A DNA stretch of 64,000 bases from Adineta vaga. Lineage: Eukaryota > Rotifera. The first letter of the stretch is position 1, and the number at the start of each line of letters is the position of its first letter. The stretch covers positions 5,952,001 through 6,016,000 of the forward strand of contig CP075496.1 of the NCBI GenBank assembly GCA_021613535.1, in the 5' to 3' direction. Positions 38,006-50,169 of the stretch are shown here, in pieces. Made by a program: the position numbers and the translations under genes. The notes beneath the pieces were generated by a model. It worked only from the letters and a program-made list of their open reading frames with translations, was not told the DNA's origin and made no database searches.

Positions 38006-40016
38006 TCAATTCGTATTTTTTTCTTTTTCTAAAAGATAAATTTTCGGTGTATAGCGCATTCTCAATAAAGTTTGTTTATCAAGATAAAATCCATTAAATC
38101 CACGAATAAAATCAATTATTTGTTGACCTCGAGATAAATATGGACGTAATCGATGATCTTCATCGCTTGCAGCTTCAACCAATAAGTAATCAAATCCAGA
38201 TGATAAAACATCAATAGTTAAATTTTCCGTTTTATTGTAACTACAAAAATTCAATATCGAAAAACGAGATTAAATGAATAAAAAGAGGAAAATTACTTAC
38301 ATCCAATGATTCATTTCAAGAAAACGAGATACTCCATTCTCTGCTGAATATACATCGATATGCACAGTTGCAGTTGAATCATCTAAAACAATTTAATATT
38401 CTTAACAGAAATTTCAATAAATTCTTCCTTACATTTTCTATATGATTGTAGTTTAAGTAGAGCATTTGCTCCTGGATAATTATAATGTGATGCAATCAAT
38501 GAGACACTTGTTTGAAGAAGATTCGCAGTTAACAGACCCAAAACGAAGAGTTTAACAATTATAGACCAACGTCGTCTCGTTTGAAATCTATAGAGAAATA
38601 GAATATCAAGTAGTTCCGAAAAATCGATCGAAAATTCAATACGAACAACCAAGCACATCCTTGAGCAATGGGTATATTTAAGATTGGAAATGTATAGATA
38701 ATAAATCGAAGTTCTTTATGAGGTAAAATTGAATAGATTAAAATAAATAATACATTAGGAAAGATAATCCATCGAATATTTCGATTAATAAATACACCTA
38801 GTGGAAGAAGTATCAATGATGCACCAAGTGCTCGTGGTAAAACAGAATAAAAATACCAGAGAAATGGAAATGTCTATCGAAATGTGAAATTAAGTTAAGG
38901 AAAATATCTTAGAAAGAGATTCAATTGAATTTCGACTATTTCTATTCTCTTTCAAATGTTCATTAATGAAAAAGGATACACCCCAATGTGAACTTTTGTT
39001 TAAAATTGTATTGAAATACAATACTTCGCCTTCCGGCCATAACCATCGTTGCCAAAACCAACTATCAACAATTACACTTAATCCTATGATGAAATAAAAC
39101 ACTGATAAAATCTTTCGCATAGATAATACAATCGTATTTACCAATCGCTAAAATACTTGCAAGTAAACCGTTGCCTAACGTTTTTGTAAAATTTAAACGT
39201 CGTCGAAGAAAAACTTCTTGCAATAAAATTAAACCCAATAAAACAACTAATTCAGATCGAAAGATAAGTATTGCAAAAGCTGATGTCCATACGAGTGATC
39301 GTTGGCGTCCAGAAAGCCAAAACGCAAATGAATGTAAAACTACAAAAAGGGAAATATTTCAATAAGGTTTGTTCTTTTGTTACTCAAAAATCAAATATAA
39401 TTACAAACCAATAACCAATGCAAAGATATTTGGTAGTGTACGTGTTGAATAAAATAAGAAATGAAATTGTGTTAGAATTACTAATAACCACCATCGTCGT
39501 GTTGATAAATCACAGTAACCTTTTAGAGTTTTATATAAATGAGTTAAACCGGAAACGACTAATAGACCAAGAATAGTCCGAACTGAAATGAAAGAAAAAG
39601 AGTTATTACAAATCAATTCTGATGAAGTATTCTGATTTTTACCAATATATTGTAAATAAAGTCGATGATCATTTGAAGAATCTGAGAATGGCCATGTTAA
39701 TATTGCAATTAAAATTGGACCAAGAAATGATCGAGGTACAACTTAATAAATACAATATTACATTTATATTTATTTATTTCATATCTATACCTCCTGGAAA
39801 TTCCAAATGATCATACTAGAATAGAAAGCAAATGTTATTTTTTGCTCTCTCTCCTCTCCAAATTGTTACTCTTACATTTGATATGTTTAAACGATGAATA
39901 AGTAGATCATGAATAGCTTGTAAATTGAAACTTTCTTCAACTTTTGTAAATGGACAAATCAATAGATGAATGAGACAAACGATGAAAAGAAGAAGAAATG
40001 CAAAAAACCAATGCAT
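38006..40016 (-). CDS. ALG12: ALG12, lipid-linked oligosaccharide alpha-1,6-mannosyltransferase
   Basis: Ten exons (39876-40016, 39791-39815, 39643-39741, 39409-39582, 39142-39339, 38980-39083, 38647-38873, 38433-38587, 38301-38382, 38006-38240) give 479 aa (human 488). GT22 landmarks: [65 protein letters not shown] and [16 protein letters not shown]. The enzyme is a multi-pass ER membrane protein that adds the eighth mannose to the dolichol-linked N-glycan precursor on the lumenal side. Many hydrophobic segments are visible. Donor choice matters twice: 38980 and 38647 are set by phase, since neighbouring donor-like sites would create stops. The ATG is 146 bp below the ISY1 stop and is preceded by an acceptor 7 nt away. 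Confidence 0.95.
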
Positions 40017-40023
40017 TCTTTAT

Positions 40024-40040
40024 CTGAAATTATCACAAGA
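40024..40040 (-). promoter_or_regulatory. Probable trans-splice acceptor between ISY1 and ALG12
   Basis: On the minus strand, three AATAAA hexamers follow the ISY1 stop, the last about 35 nt upstream of TAATTTCAG, which sits 7 nt before the ALG12 ATG. Poly(A) signal, short spacer, acceptor and ATG in 146 bp is the layout expected of an intercistronic region resolved by spliced-leader trans-splicing. Inference from sequence; no leader gene was found in this window. Confidence 0.5.
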
Positions 40041-40162
40041 ATATCCGTTACATTTATTGTCAAAGTTTATTTAAGAAACTTTGTTTATTAGTAACAATAG
40101 ACAAATAGAAAAAGAAAATACGACAGAGATAAGTTTTGTTTTTTTTTCTTTACAAAATAGTT

Positions 40163-41271
40163 TTATTTTCCAAGTAAATCTTTCGATTCTTGTTCTTCTT
40201 TTAATAGATCATCAGAAACATATTTAGCCAATAGTTCTTGTTTTTTTCGTTCTAACAATGCACGTTCAATCTAGACAGAAAAATATATTCATGCTATTTT
40301 GCTTTTCAAAAGAAACTTACATCTTTTTGACTAGGAACAGGTACATGTGCAATAAATACATGATCTTTGGATGTAACATCAATGTCTGTTCGAAAACTAC
40401 CTATATTATCTTCATCATCGGACTAAAGAAATTATAATTTAGTATTTGATACATAGTTTTGTTTATCTTACATTCATTTCTGGTAAAACATAAACATCAC
40501 CCATTTCAGCATTTTGGGTTTCACTATTTTTCCATTCTTCAATCTTTTTTCGAATAGCTTCTTTCTCACATTTTTCTTCATTTGGAATGAGTAGGCCATC
40601 ATCATCATCCATATAACCGTAATAATTTGCATCGATATTTTTCAATAATTCACCACGTGGCTTCTTTTGTTGTCGAAGTGCTAAAATTTCAAAATAGTTA
40701 TAAAAAATTCGTGAAACAACACTCTGAAGATCTTACGTTCTTGTTCGAATAATTCTCGTACACCAGGTAAATCTTTTGCAGCACCAAAATATCTTAAAAA
40801 TAAGAGATATTGGAATTCAATTATGAATGAATTTCATTTACTTGTAACCACGATTACCAGGTGCTTCTTTCCCTTCATTATCCAGCATTTTGGGTGCTGT
40901 TTTCTTAAAGTCCGTACCACCAAGTTCTTTAACACGATCTTCCCAATGAGATTTTTCACGTAGCAATTTGTTAATTTCATCATTAAGATCACGAATTTTA
41001 TATTCACCGAGACCAGCTAAAATGAAATGATAGAAGAAATGTAGAAGACGAAATTTCTCAATAGAATTTTCTTCATACCATTTTGAATTTGTGCTACTTT
41101 TCTTGCGATTTCCCGGACTACTTGATATCGCCATCTTTCTGCTTTCTTAACATTTGTTTCTTCACTAGCTAAAGTTGGACGACGATCGACACGAAGTTTT
41201 CCTTGGTCTTTCATTTGCAATTGACGCCAACGAGCTAAGGCTGTCATTGCTTTTTCAGAATTACGAGCCAT
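40163..41271 (-). CDS. ISY1: ISY1, spliceosomal pre-mRNA splicing factor
   Basis: Six exons (41079-41271, 40842-41016, 40737-40792, 40472-40680, 40321-40422, 40163-40270) give 280 aa (human 285). The conserved N-terminus MARNSEKAMTALARWR, ERWRYQVVREI, IRDLNDEINKLLREK, HWEDRVKELGG, NRGYKYFGAAKDLPGVRELF and YYGYMDDDDG are present in order. ISY1 belongs to the XAB2/NTC-related spliceosome complex and acts in the nucleus during catalytic activation. The C-terminal helical block (ALLERKKQELLAKY) is intact. It appears to be the first gene of a four-gene same-strand array (ISY1-ALG12-CPSF1-ATP23). No promoter element was recognised upstream. Confidence 0.96.
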
Positions 41272-43334
41272 TGCTTAAGATTTCCTTTTTAGCAACAAAA
41301 ATCAATTCTAAAATTGAAATTTCAGGTAAAATAAGTATCGAAAGTGACGACTATGTGCAACAGATAAATGGACGTTGAATGCATTTGTTAAAATGGTTTG
41401 ATTTCCAACTAACCGGAAATATCCTATATAGATGTCGCTATTTCACGTGTTATCTGTTCAGAGATGACTTTGAATTTCACTTAATTCTTTAGTTCAATTA
41501 TTCAAAAATAAAACTTTTCTATTTGAGATGAAGACATGGAATAATATATAATTTATAAATATCTATAGTTTGTTTCAGCGAAAAGCTATACGCTTAAATT
41601 ATATTTCTCTTTAATGAAAATAAATATTCATAATAGGAAGAAATGTTTTAGTTTATCTACGAATTATTTCTTCTGATTTTGCTATATGTGGATCTCTTTG
41701 GCACTTGAAATAAAACATCCATATTTCGTTGAATTGAAGATCTTCCTCCTAAAAAAAGTGAATTTTCGTCAAAAATTTCGAAATTAGGATAAATATATAG
41801 GACGATAGCTCTTTTTTTAGATCTTTCATATGTGCTATAATTTTTATATCTTAGACCTGATATATGCCCGAAAATTTTGAAGATTTCTGAGATTGTCTGC
41901 TTGAAAAACATAGATTTTTCTAATTTTTTGAAAAATGTTTTTCGCTTGTTCTCGATTCATGGTTTTGTGGAGGCATATCCAAAAGTTCTCTGTCCTAAAT
42001 GATTCGATACATAGAAATTTGTTTTTTTTTGGAAAGAGCGTGCTAAAATGCAGGGCATGACATTGTCCTTTTTTCAAATTAAGTTTATTTTTCTTACATA
42101 TGCAGACACTTATGTTTGAAAAAAAACATTTTAGAGAGGGGTTTTAGGGTCATCAACTTGTCATTGTCCCTAATCTCGTAACAATTACGAGATTTAAAAA
42201 AAAGATAACATCGTGCCCTGCATCTTGACTCTCTCTTTCTAATACAAATAGAATTAATGAATCAAACCATTCGGAACGAAGATATTTGGGATGTCAAGAC
42301 AGCTATTTTTACGCTTGTTTGGTCTATATCTCTGTGAAATATCGTTGGATCTGGCTGAAAATTTCAGACCATATGAATCATCATAAGTTGAAAATCAATT
42401 TTTGAAGGGGGAAGGCCTTAAAGATAGAATCACTCAATGATATATATATATATACTTTGTTGATTGAAATCATTCAAGTAAAATTAATTTATAGATTTCC
42501 TAACTAGACATTTTAATATTAATGATATTTTCTTCCTTGAATGGTATTTATAGTATTTAAGCATAAATATTACGAAGTTGTAGTCTGTCCTGAAAGAATT
42601 TATAACAAAGGATCAATAGTTATTTGTCCATAAACAATCCAAGCAGATCATAATATACATATGTAGATATCTGACTATATCACAAAATGATGCTATGATA
42701 TAGATTATTATTGATTATAAATGATTGTATATGTTTTCAACCTATCAATCATCACAGATCAGGAAAAAACATAGAAAACGCTATTCAAAGTATTTTATTT
42801 CATGTTGTTAGTTGAGGCAGAATGAGTATATCTATTTTTAGACTATCTTTTTGTCTGTGCTCAGAAAAGTTCCAATCAAAGTAAAGAAGAAGAAATAGAA
42901 CGAATATGAATTCATGTTCATCTTAGTTGACAACATCGACCATTGAGCTTTTTTCTCCTTCGTTCATCGTCATTGTTTTCCTTCCTTCTGAGATTCCGTT
43001 TTCATATTCATTCAACAGCTTTGCTCTGTTCTTTTTCTATGTTAGTTACTAAAGAGTTTTAAGACAAGTGCAGGATCCTATCCTCGTATTTCAGTGAGTA
43101 GATGGAGCATTCTACGTAGATCCTGGATAGAGAAAAGAGAACGAGAGGAGAATTATGGAGACGTTCTGTCTTTAACAATCTCGCCTATTTTTCGTCTTTC
43201 CGATGTTTTTTTCTCTATCTACGCAAAAATTATAAAGAGGAGTCACTCGTTGCTCGACTCAATACTTCATCATATTTGCTGTCATTTTAACACACCCTAT
43301 TTTTCTCTTCTCAGATCAGAAATACCAAAAGACA
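41272..43334. other. Intergenic with repeat-like block
   Basis: About 2 kb between the divergent ISY1 and Ly6-like genes. The left part (about 41640-42430) looks unlike flanking sequence: several open but non-homologous frames, an imperfect inverted repeat (see 42031-42240), a 10-bp palindrome and longer G-containing stretches. I suspect a decayed mobile element but recognise no transposase. The right part (about 42880-43330) is pyrimidine-rich and may contain the Ly6 promoter and 5' UTR. Confidence 0.4.
42031..42240. repeat. Imperfect inverted repeat with internal palindrome
   Basis: The arm at 42031-42060 is the reverse complement of 42211-42240 at about 23 of 30 positions, with a shared TGCCCTGCAT core. 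The roughly 150-bp loop contains a perfect 10-bp stem with a 3-nt loop (42172-42194, AATCTCGTAA / TTACGAGATT). The structure resembles a foldback element or MITE remnant, but no target-site duplication was identified. Confidence 0.5.
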
Positions 43335-43796
43335 ATGAAATCAATTGTTATCATTGCACTTACATTTCTAGGCTGCATTGGCCTTAATGAAGGTAAATTT
43401 TTATACGATTTTTTTCTCCCGATAAATGTCCTAAGATAATTTTTATGTAGCACTTCAATGTTATTCGCATGAAATGTGCTCAACTAATTGTAAACCATTG
43501 GCTGAAACAATCAAAACATGTAATAGTGATGAAAACAAATGTTACAAAGGCACGTTAGCTTCAGGTGTTACTCGTGGTTGTGCCAAAGAACAATGTACCA
43601 TTCAAGTAAAATTTTTTCTTCGATTAAATCAAGATAAATTCCTATTTTTCTTCTCTAAATTGATTAGATCGATGGTGGTGCATCTGTATCGAGTATCTGC
43701 TGTGAAAAAGAGTTGTGTAATTCAGCAGTATCATCAAAGTTGACACTTAGCACATTCTTTATGATTATTGGTGTCTTTATTATGGCTCGAATGTAA
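43335..43796 (+). CDS. Small secreted or GPI-anchored Ly6/three-finger protein
   Basis: Exons 43335-43392, 43451-43605 and 43668-43796 join in phase to 113 aa. It has a signal peptide (MKSIVIIALTFLGCIGLN, then ALQCY), a cysteine-rich middle with ten cysteines starting LQCYS and ending CCEKELCN, and a hydrophobic C-terminus (about residues 95-113). The CCxxxxCN ending is the hallmark of Ly6/uPAR three-finger domains, and the hydrophobic tail suggests GPI anchoring at the cell surface. Family roles vary (receptor modulation, septate junction assembly in insects); none can be assigned here. Three small exons with signal, fingers and C-terminus separated are typical of the family. Similarity to any named member was not recognised. 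Confidence 0.78.
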
Positions 43797-44899
43797 AAAT
43801 CAAATGAAATATTGACTTATTTGGGAACTGTATCAGATAATCTCGCGCATAGTTTAGTGTATTTCTTGTTGATCTAGTTTAATAAATTTTGTCTTGTATC
43901 TGCGTCATTTTCTCAATCTATATTCGATGAAGAAATAGCGTCTTGGCGCTACAATAATGCACCTTCTAATGGTTGTCTTATAATCATATCATAGAAAGAC
44001 ATGGTTCATTCTAATTCAAGATTAATTCAATTATATTCTTATTCTTTTCTCGATATAAACGTCCGACTAATTCGAAATTCTAGATATCGACAAGTACTTT
44101 GAATTCTACACATCTTGTCTAAATCGAATACTTTCTAATTGAATACATCTGGAATCGAATAATATGAAATTATTCAATTGATTCTCTTCGCGATTAGAAA
44201 GGCAAAGAATATTGATGAAAGAACAAAAAGGAAGAGAGAACTGAATAAGATCATCTATAGTCGTTTTTTTACGTAGTTCTATGATTTTATTGTCAAAAAA
44301 GATGAGTATGAATATTGGAGCAAATGCTTTTCATATGATAAGAAAAAAGATTAATTATGACTAAGAATATGTTGGAAGTTCTAGTCGATTACAAATGTGT
44401 TATTGTCTAGAGTATTGAACTATTTGATTTGATATTATGAATGACAAAAAAGAAGAAGATAAGGCTACAGATAGAATGAAATAAATTTTACATATATCTA
44501 GAGAGAGTATATGTATTGTATGTTTTCTCTTATTAGATAGCAATATTTTATTTCGGAAATAGAGAATAGAACATATTTGAAAGCTTTCCGCTTTTTGTTT
44601 TCTTCGATCATATGGAGTCATTGTTAAGAATGCTTTTATATAGGTTAGAACAAAAGCATTTGATCGATGGATTTGAAGGTCACAATACAAATAATCGAAC
44701 ATATCAATATTATATGAAAACATTCAATGAGTACAAATAATATTTTGATTTATCGAAAAATTCAACAGAATATTTGCATGAATGTAGATCTTTCTAAATA
44801 TTCGACTTTGCATTACAATCTCTTCTTCTAGAGAGAGATTGAAAACACATCGTATATTTGAAAACGATCCGATTAAAAACAAATTTGTTAACTGTATTA
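43797..44899. other. Intergenic, no gene supported
   Basis: About 1.1 kb of AT-rich DNA downstream of the Ly6-like gene. A 107-aa minus-strand open frame (44400-44723) has no splice sites, recognisable motif or conserved look. I see nothing functional here. Confidence 0.45.
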
Positions 44900-45693
44900 A
44901 AATCGAATGTCATATTTTTTGTCATGACCTAAATAAATCATTGAAGGTGAAAAGTTCTCATCACTCATTAGCTATCAAAGAATTTCCTATGCCTAAATAG
45001 CGTGTAGAAAAGATTCTATTAAAAACCATTCTGTCAGAAGTATGTAGCACAGATATACATGTACATTATGAACGATTAGGAAGTTTTCTATGTTCAATTA
45101 TTCCAAGTTATTTTCATTGCACAGTAATTGCAGCTATCCGTAGTCATCGATCTATCTATGATATCCATAATAAATCATTGAAAGAAAGTGATGTTGTCAC
45201 ATTTTTAGATGTAACTAAAATATGTTATTATTATTATTATTATTCCGCTCCTAAACAAATAATATGATGTACACATCGTTGAATATATGGGATAGCATAT
45301 AATTGTGATAATCGACAATTATTAGGTGGTTAGTCACCATATATTCAATTAGTATCTGATAGAAAACTATTACATCTTCTAGATAATTTAGGTCCTGTAA
45401 GTTACAATAGTAATCAATGCGGATGAAATATTGCTGTAAATACTACCGATCGAGCGAATATATAATTGAATAATAATTTTGTAATCTTAGATATAGGTTC
45501 AGTTAGTTGCTATTGTTAGAACTCTAGAAATCAATCTGAATTAATCAGTAAATAAGTAAGAAACATATTCAAATTAGAGGGGTGGGTGTGATTCGGACCT
45601 TCATAGAACTATTAAAATGCTAGCAAAATATCGTGCAAAACATTCACGAAAACAAATGATTGGAAAAACATATCAATTATTTGAAATTGATTA
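44900..45693 (+). pseudogene. Decayed protein-coding sequence of unknown family
   Basis: One plus-strand frame stays coding-like from about 44930 to about 45540 but is broken by several stops (TAG near 45000; TGA twice around 45265-45280; TAG near 45330; TGA, TAA and TAG between 45420 and 45520). Most stops could arise from Gln, Arg or Trp codons by a single transition. A short terminal block (about 45577-45693) reads CDSDLHRTIKMLAKYR...QMIGKTYQLFEID then a stop, in a shifted frame. A TTA run (45225-45244) now encodes six tyrosines. I read this as an old gene dying by point mutation. Family not recognised; the alternative is chance low-stop AT-rich sequence. Confidence 0.45.
45225..45244. repeat. 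TTA trinucleotide run
   Basis: Six to seven TTA/TAT units inside the putative pseudogene, a likely local slippage expansion. Confidence 0.75.
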
Positions 45694-48219
45694 GTTTTGA
45701 AATTTTTAATTATCAATAAAAAAACTTTGATTATAAACTAGTCTAATTTATTCATAATCTTTCGATGATAGATTATTATATATTTATTTTGTTATATAAT
45801 TTTAAAGTTTCAATAAAGAATTATTAAATAATAAGATCGTTTAAATTCAAGTATTTGAATATGACAAAACATATTTCTGATAACATCATCCCTCATATTT
45901 GTAATTCCTTCTTGAATAACTTGTTCAGATGACAGCTGTCAATCTGCAATACATTTAATAAAATGTTACCGAAGTGCCGCAGTTATGTATTCTGATTTTT
46001 TTCATTCATCTCTCATCTTTTTTTTTAAATATTGAATTTTTACTCTATCGAATACGTTCATTACTCTCAATAAGCATTTGAAGTACTTTTATTTATATAG
46101 AAAAAGAAATGAAAGAGAAAGTAACATTCAAACTATATAAAATTGTACTTCTTTTTTTCAATAATAATGAATAATTTATCTACATACCAAGGATTTATTT
46201 CTAATTGGATAAATTTCAATGATATATAAATTATTTACTTTTCACATTTTAAATAAGTAGTAAAATAAACATTACTCTCTATTCATTTTACTTGAATATA
46301 TTCTTGATTACATCTTTCTTTTCCGTATTTAATATAGTCATTTATGTTTATGTCATTATCTTGAGGAATTCCTTTTTCTCTTTTAAAAAGAACAAAATTG
46401 AGCAATGAAGCAATCTAATTTAGTTGCACACATCCGCTTTTAGTCTGCGAATTTCTTTTGTTGAACAATCTCAAAATGATGACGCGACTGTCTGTATACC
46501 AATCAAAGTATGTCTTCCGTCTTTTTCAAGACATTCTATTTAGTTTAATCAATAGGCTGAGAATATGAGTTGATTTCCTTTCGTTTTGACATAACTATAT
46601 GCATATATTTATATGTATATGTATGTCACAATGCAAATGCAACAATGACGGAAATTGAAGAAGGGAAAAGAAAGATTATCCCATCATCATCTTTCATTTG
46701 TTATTGTTTTGTTAATTTTGAGAATAACTAATCTACTATTGTTCCATACATTCGTTGATTCATTCATTCGTATCACATTTGTTAATGACCTTGTAAGTGA
46801 AGCCTCATCTATCTATATGATTACTTTTGCACCTGGTTCTATTGGACACTTGTATCTATCGTTTTAAATTTCATTTCTCGATTAACAATGATCAGCCTTG
46901 AATCGAAAGTAATTTGTAAGTGTGTATGTGCTTTATCTGGTGTGAAAATTCATCATTGAAAGAGCACTAATAACAGTAAGCAATTAAACTTCGTCTTCTT
47001 CTTCTTCTTCGTTGTGTGTACATATAAGCTACATCTATTCGCTTGGGGAAATTACGATCAATTGTTCATTCAACAATTAAACATCTGAACTTTTTTCCTT
47101 CTGTCTAATACTATTCACGGAAGAAAAATTTGATCGATTACTAATGAATCGAATAAGAATAATAAGCATGTGATAGATCTCTTTGATCCGATCGTCTTCT
47201 TCTTCTGTTTTCGAATAAAGATGATAGTCAGGCGAGAAAGATTCCATCAGTACAATTATCTTTTTTGTACTGGTGACCTTTCTGATAATGAAAGAAAAAG
47301 AACAGTGTCCCTGAATCATCCATACACTATAGTCAGTAAGTCAGTTCATCATTGTAAAGAAAGCAAGCGTATGATGTAATTAGAAATAAGATTTGCTGTT
47401 ACTTCTTTTATTCTCAGATTACATCATTCATTTCTTTTATTCATATATGTATAATATATATATACATCTACCTCAAGATTCAATTTCACTTGAAAAGACA
47501 AGAAAGAGAAAGCCAACACTAAGGTAATCATAAGATGGCACGCACGCGAGAATAGGTAACGAGCGGAAGAATTTTTAAGTAGAAAAGTAAGGTCGAACTT
47601 AAAGCTTTTCTTTATCTTTTTTGATAAATATACACACGGGAAAAAATATTATTGCTATTTAGTCGGTGAGCATCAGTCGAACTCTTTATCTGTTTATAAA
47701 GTTGTGATAATTGTGTATATGTGAAACAAACAGACTAGTCATCTGTTCATTTCAAATATACATACATACATACATACACAACTGACCTCTTGAGCTTGAA
47801 GTAAAAGGTGAGAAAGAAATTGAACGGGCTGATCAATCAGTGCATATAAGCTACAGATAAAAAGATAAATCAAAATAAAATACACTCAATAATGTCAATT
47901 ACTCTTGAACGCATTTGTTGTTTTTTCTTTTACTTTTCATTCAATCTTTGTCTAAATATATGAGTCGATGGTCAAGTATTTCGCTGTCGGATCACATTGC
48001 TACATATCTAGTATAATACACTAATCTTTCGACTTTGTATGGTACGTCTGGACGAGTGTTTTCTTGCATAAACATTACTAAGACGAAAGGGAATGTTCAT
48101 TCATACAGCACTCTTATCGGTAGCAATAACAATTCTGAAGCACGTCCCATCCCACTGAGGCGCATCTAAGCTACTTATAACTTACACATACAGCGAAAAA
48201 AACGACTGAATGCCACTAA

Positions 48220-48249
48220 TGATGATGATGATAATGATGATGATGATAG
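48220..48249. repeat. GAT trinucleotide microsatellite
   Basis: GATGAT repeats with one interruption in the desert upstream of UNC5. Confidence 0.75.
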
Positions 48250-48442
48250 TTTGTTGTTGTGCATTGGCTCGTCTCGACATATACTCTAACATCAATTCAT
48301 TGCCACATCGCTTCCTCTTCTCTATGAATTCGTTCAATACTAAGTTATGTCTCGACGGAACTAACATCAACAACTAACTATATATATATATATATGTAAA
48401 TATATATTAGATCCATTAGACAACAAAACAATTCCCATTCTA

Positions 48443-48482
<40 letters not shown>
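48443..48482. repeat. TCTA/TTTC tetranucleotide microsatellite
   Basis: About seven TCTA units followed by several TTTC units, in non-coding DNA. Confidence 0.8.
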
Positions 48483-48892
48483 GATTGATTTTGTTTTATT
48501 TAAAATAGTCTAGCTAACCATAAGAAGCAGGGAAAGTTTGTAACCACCGATGAATTACATTCGTATATATATATATACATAAATATAAGTAAGATCATAC
48601 TTCCGGGCTATTTAATTGCCATACTCATGTAATTGGATCTCATCGAGCAAACGGCTGTTGTGTGCACGCGGTGTGTCATCCCTTTGGGGCCCGTACGACC
48701 CTCGCTCTCTCTCTCTGTCGTTCTTTCCCTTTCCGTTTTCTTTCTCCATTCAATTAGACAATGATCTCGCTAGCTGCTTCTTTAACATGCATAACATTAA
48801 CTGCACCGTGTCCCTTGTCTTTTTCTTCTTCTCGTTCACTTAGTCAAGTGGTAAAGAACATAATCTTATTTCTCTTTTTAGTAATTCACTGT

Positions 48893-48916
48893 ACATACAT
48901 ACATACATACATACAT
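48893..48916. repeat. CATA tetranucleotide microsatellite
   Basis: About six CATA units. A similar shorter array lies near 47759-47778. Confidence 0.8.
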
Positions 48917-50151
48917 TCAAACACACGTATATATTTAGATTAAGCAGCTGGATGGCTTCTCATATCAATCATTGATATCTTGTCCGATATGAAACAGGTG
49001 AGTGATGCAACTGTATCGATGAAAGACAAATTAACGCTCAAATTCGTCACCTCTTGATCAATTTTTTCTTTAATATTTAATATCTTTCTTTTTCTTCTTC
49101 ATACGACTCGTTATAACTGTGATTGTTATTACGTAAATGATAGAGGAAGGAAAAAAGACGAGAGCACGAAGCGAAGAGAAGAGAATAGTATACGGTTTAC
49201 ATTCATACATTTATCTATCATTTTATTCTTGAGCATATTTTGTATGCATACATCGAAGTAAAATAAGACAACAGGTTATTTGATTGTCTTATGTAAACTT
49301 CAACTATACATATCTTAAAGTAAGCATCATTTTCCGATTAGTTTAGTCATTGATTGTAAAAGGTGATAAAACATTTGACGCTTGAGGATATTTGTATTTA
49401 TTCTTAGCCATTTGTCATATGAGGATTGATACACACACATTGAATGTGATAGATCGATTTAACAAATACCACATGTTCAAGTTGATTTACTGTACTTATT
49501 CAAATGTCTATTGTTCATCCATTTTGTGTATGTATATATCGTTGACTGTTCTGCATTACATGACTTTGCCTTTCTTTTTTATATATATACTAATCTATTT
49601 TGTGTGAATACCCTCTTTAGTCTTATTATCATTGATATCACATTGTCTTCTCTCTTACTCTTTTCGTTAGAAGGATGTAATCGAAGCTCACACATATTCA
49701 CATATATATAGAGAGAGAGATAGATAGATACTTGAACAGTACATAAGAGATGATGATCGTGCCCGATGAGTCGTCGGACACATCTCTCGAGATGGAATCG
49801 ACTTTGTCTTTGCTTTCGCGTGTTCAAGTCTTTTTCTGTTTGATTGACACGCGTGCCGCATATGACTAGAGACAAGAAGCACGTATTTCATGTCTGTAGA
49901 AAAAAAAAGGCAACGAAGAGAAATTTCATCTTTCATTTCGATGCAGGTGAGATAGAAACCAGCTGATTAACAATCGTATGCACATATATAGGAGAATAGA
50001 TGCATATGTATGGTGAGAGAGTCGCGACATTTCACGGTTAGGTAAAGAACGATGTCTCTTTCTTTCCCACTCGTATTTCTAATGTAATGGACTGCACATA
50101 CATATACAAATACACACATTTTCTATATGTGCACGTTTACATCTATTTTTT

Positions 50152-50169
50152 TGACACGGCGCCGTGTCA
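50152..50169. promoter_or_regulatory. Perfect 18-bp palindrome
   Basis: TGACACGGCGCCGTGTCA is fully self-complementary and GC-rich in an AT-rich desert. This is the form expected of a homodimeric transcription-factor site or a cruciform. No known motif was matched and its function is unknown. Confidence 0.35.

Noticed and set aside
41657-42077. Two overlapping minus-strand open frames between ISY1 and the Ly6-like gene
   Set aside because: They disagree in frame and match no transposase or known protein; treated as part of a repeat-like block.
44400-44723. 107-aa minus-strand open frame
   Set aside because: No splice context, no motif, and composition like surrounding AT-rich DNA.
46655-46867. 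Hydrophobic open frame in the UNC5 upstream desert
   Set aside because: No in-frame ATG before the hydrophobic part and no fitting donor.
48761-48943. Candidate UNC5 signal-peptide exon (MISLAASLTC...)
   Set aside because: The only donor near its end is phase 0, whereas the first UNC5 exon needs a phase 1 partner; composition also looks non-coding.
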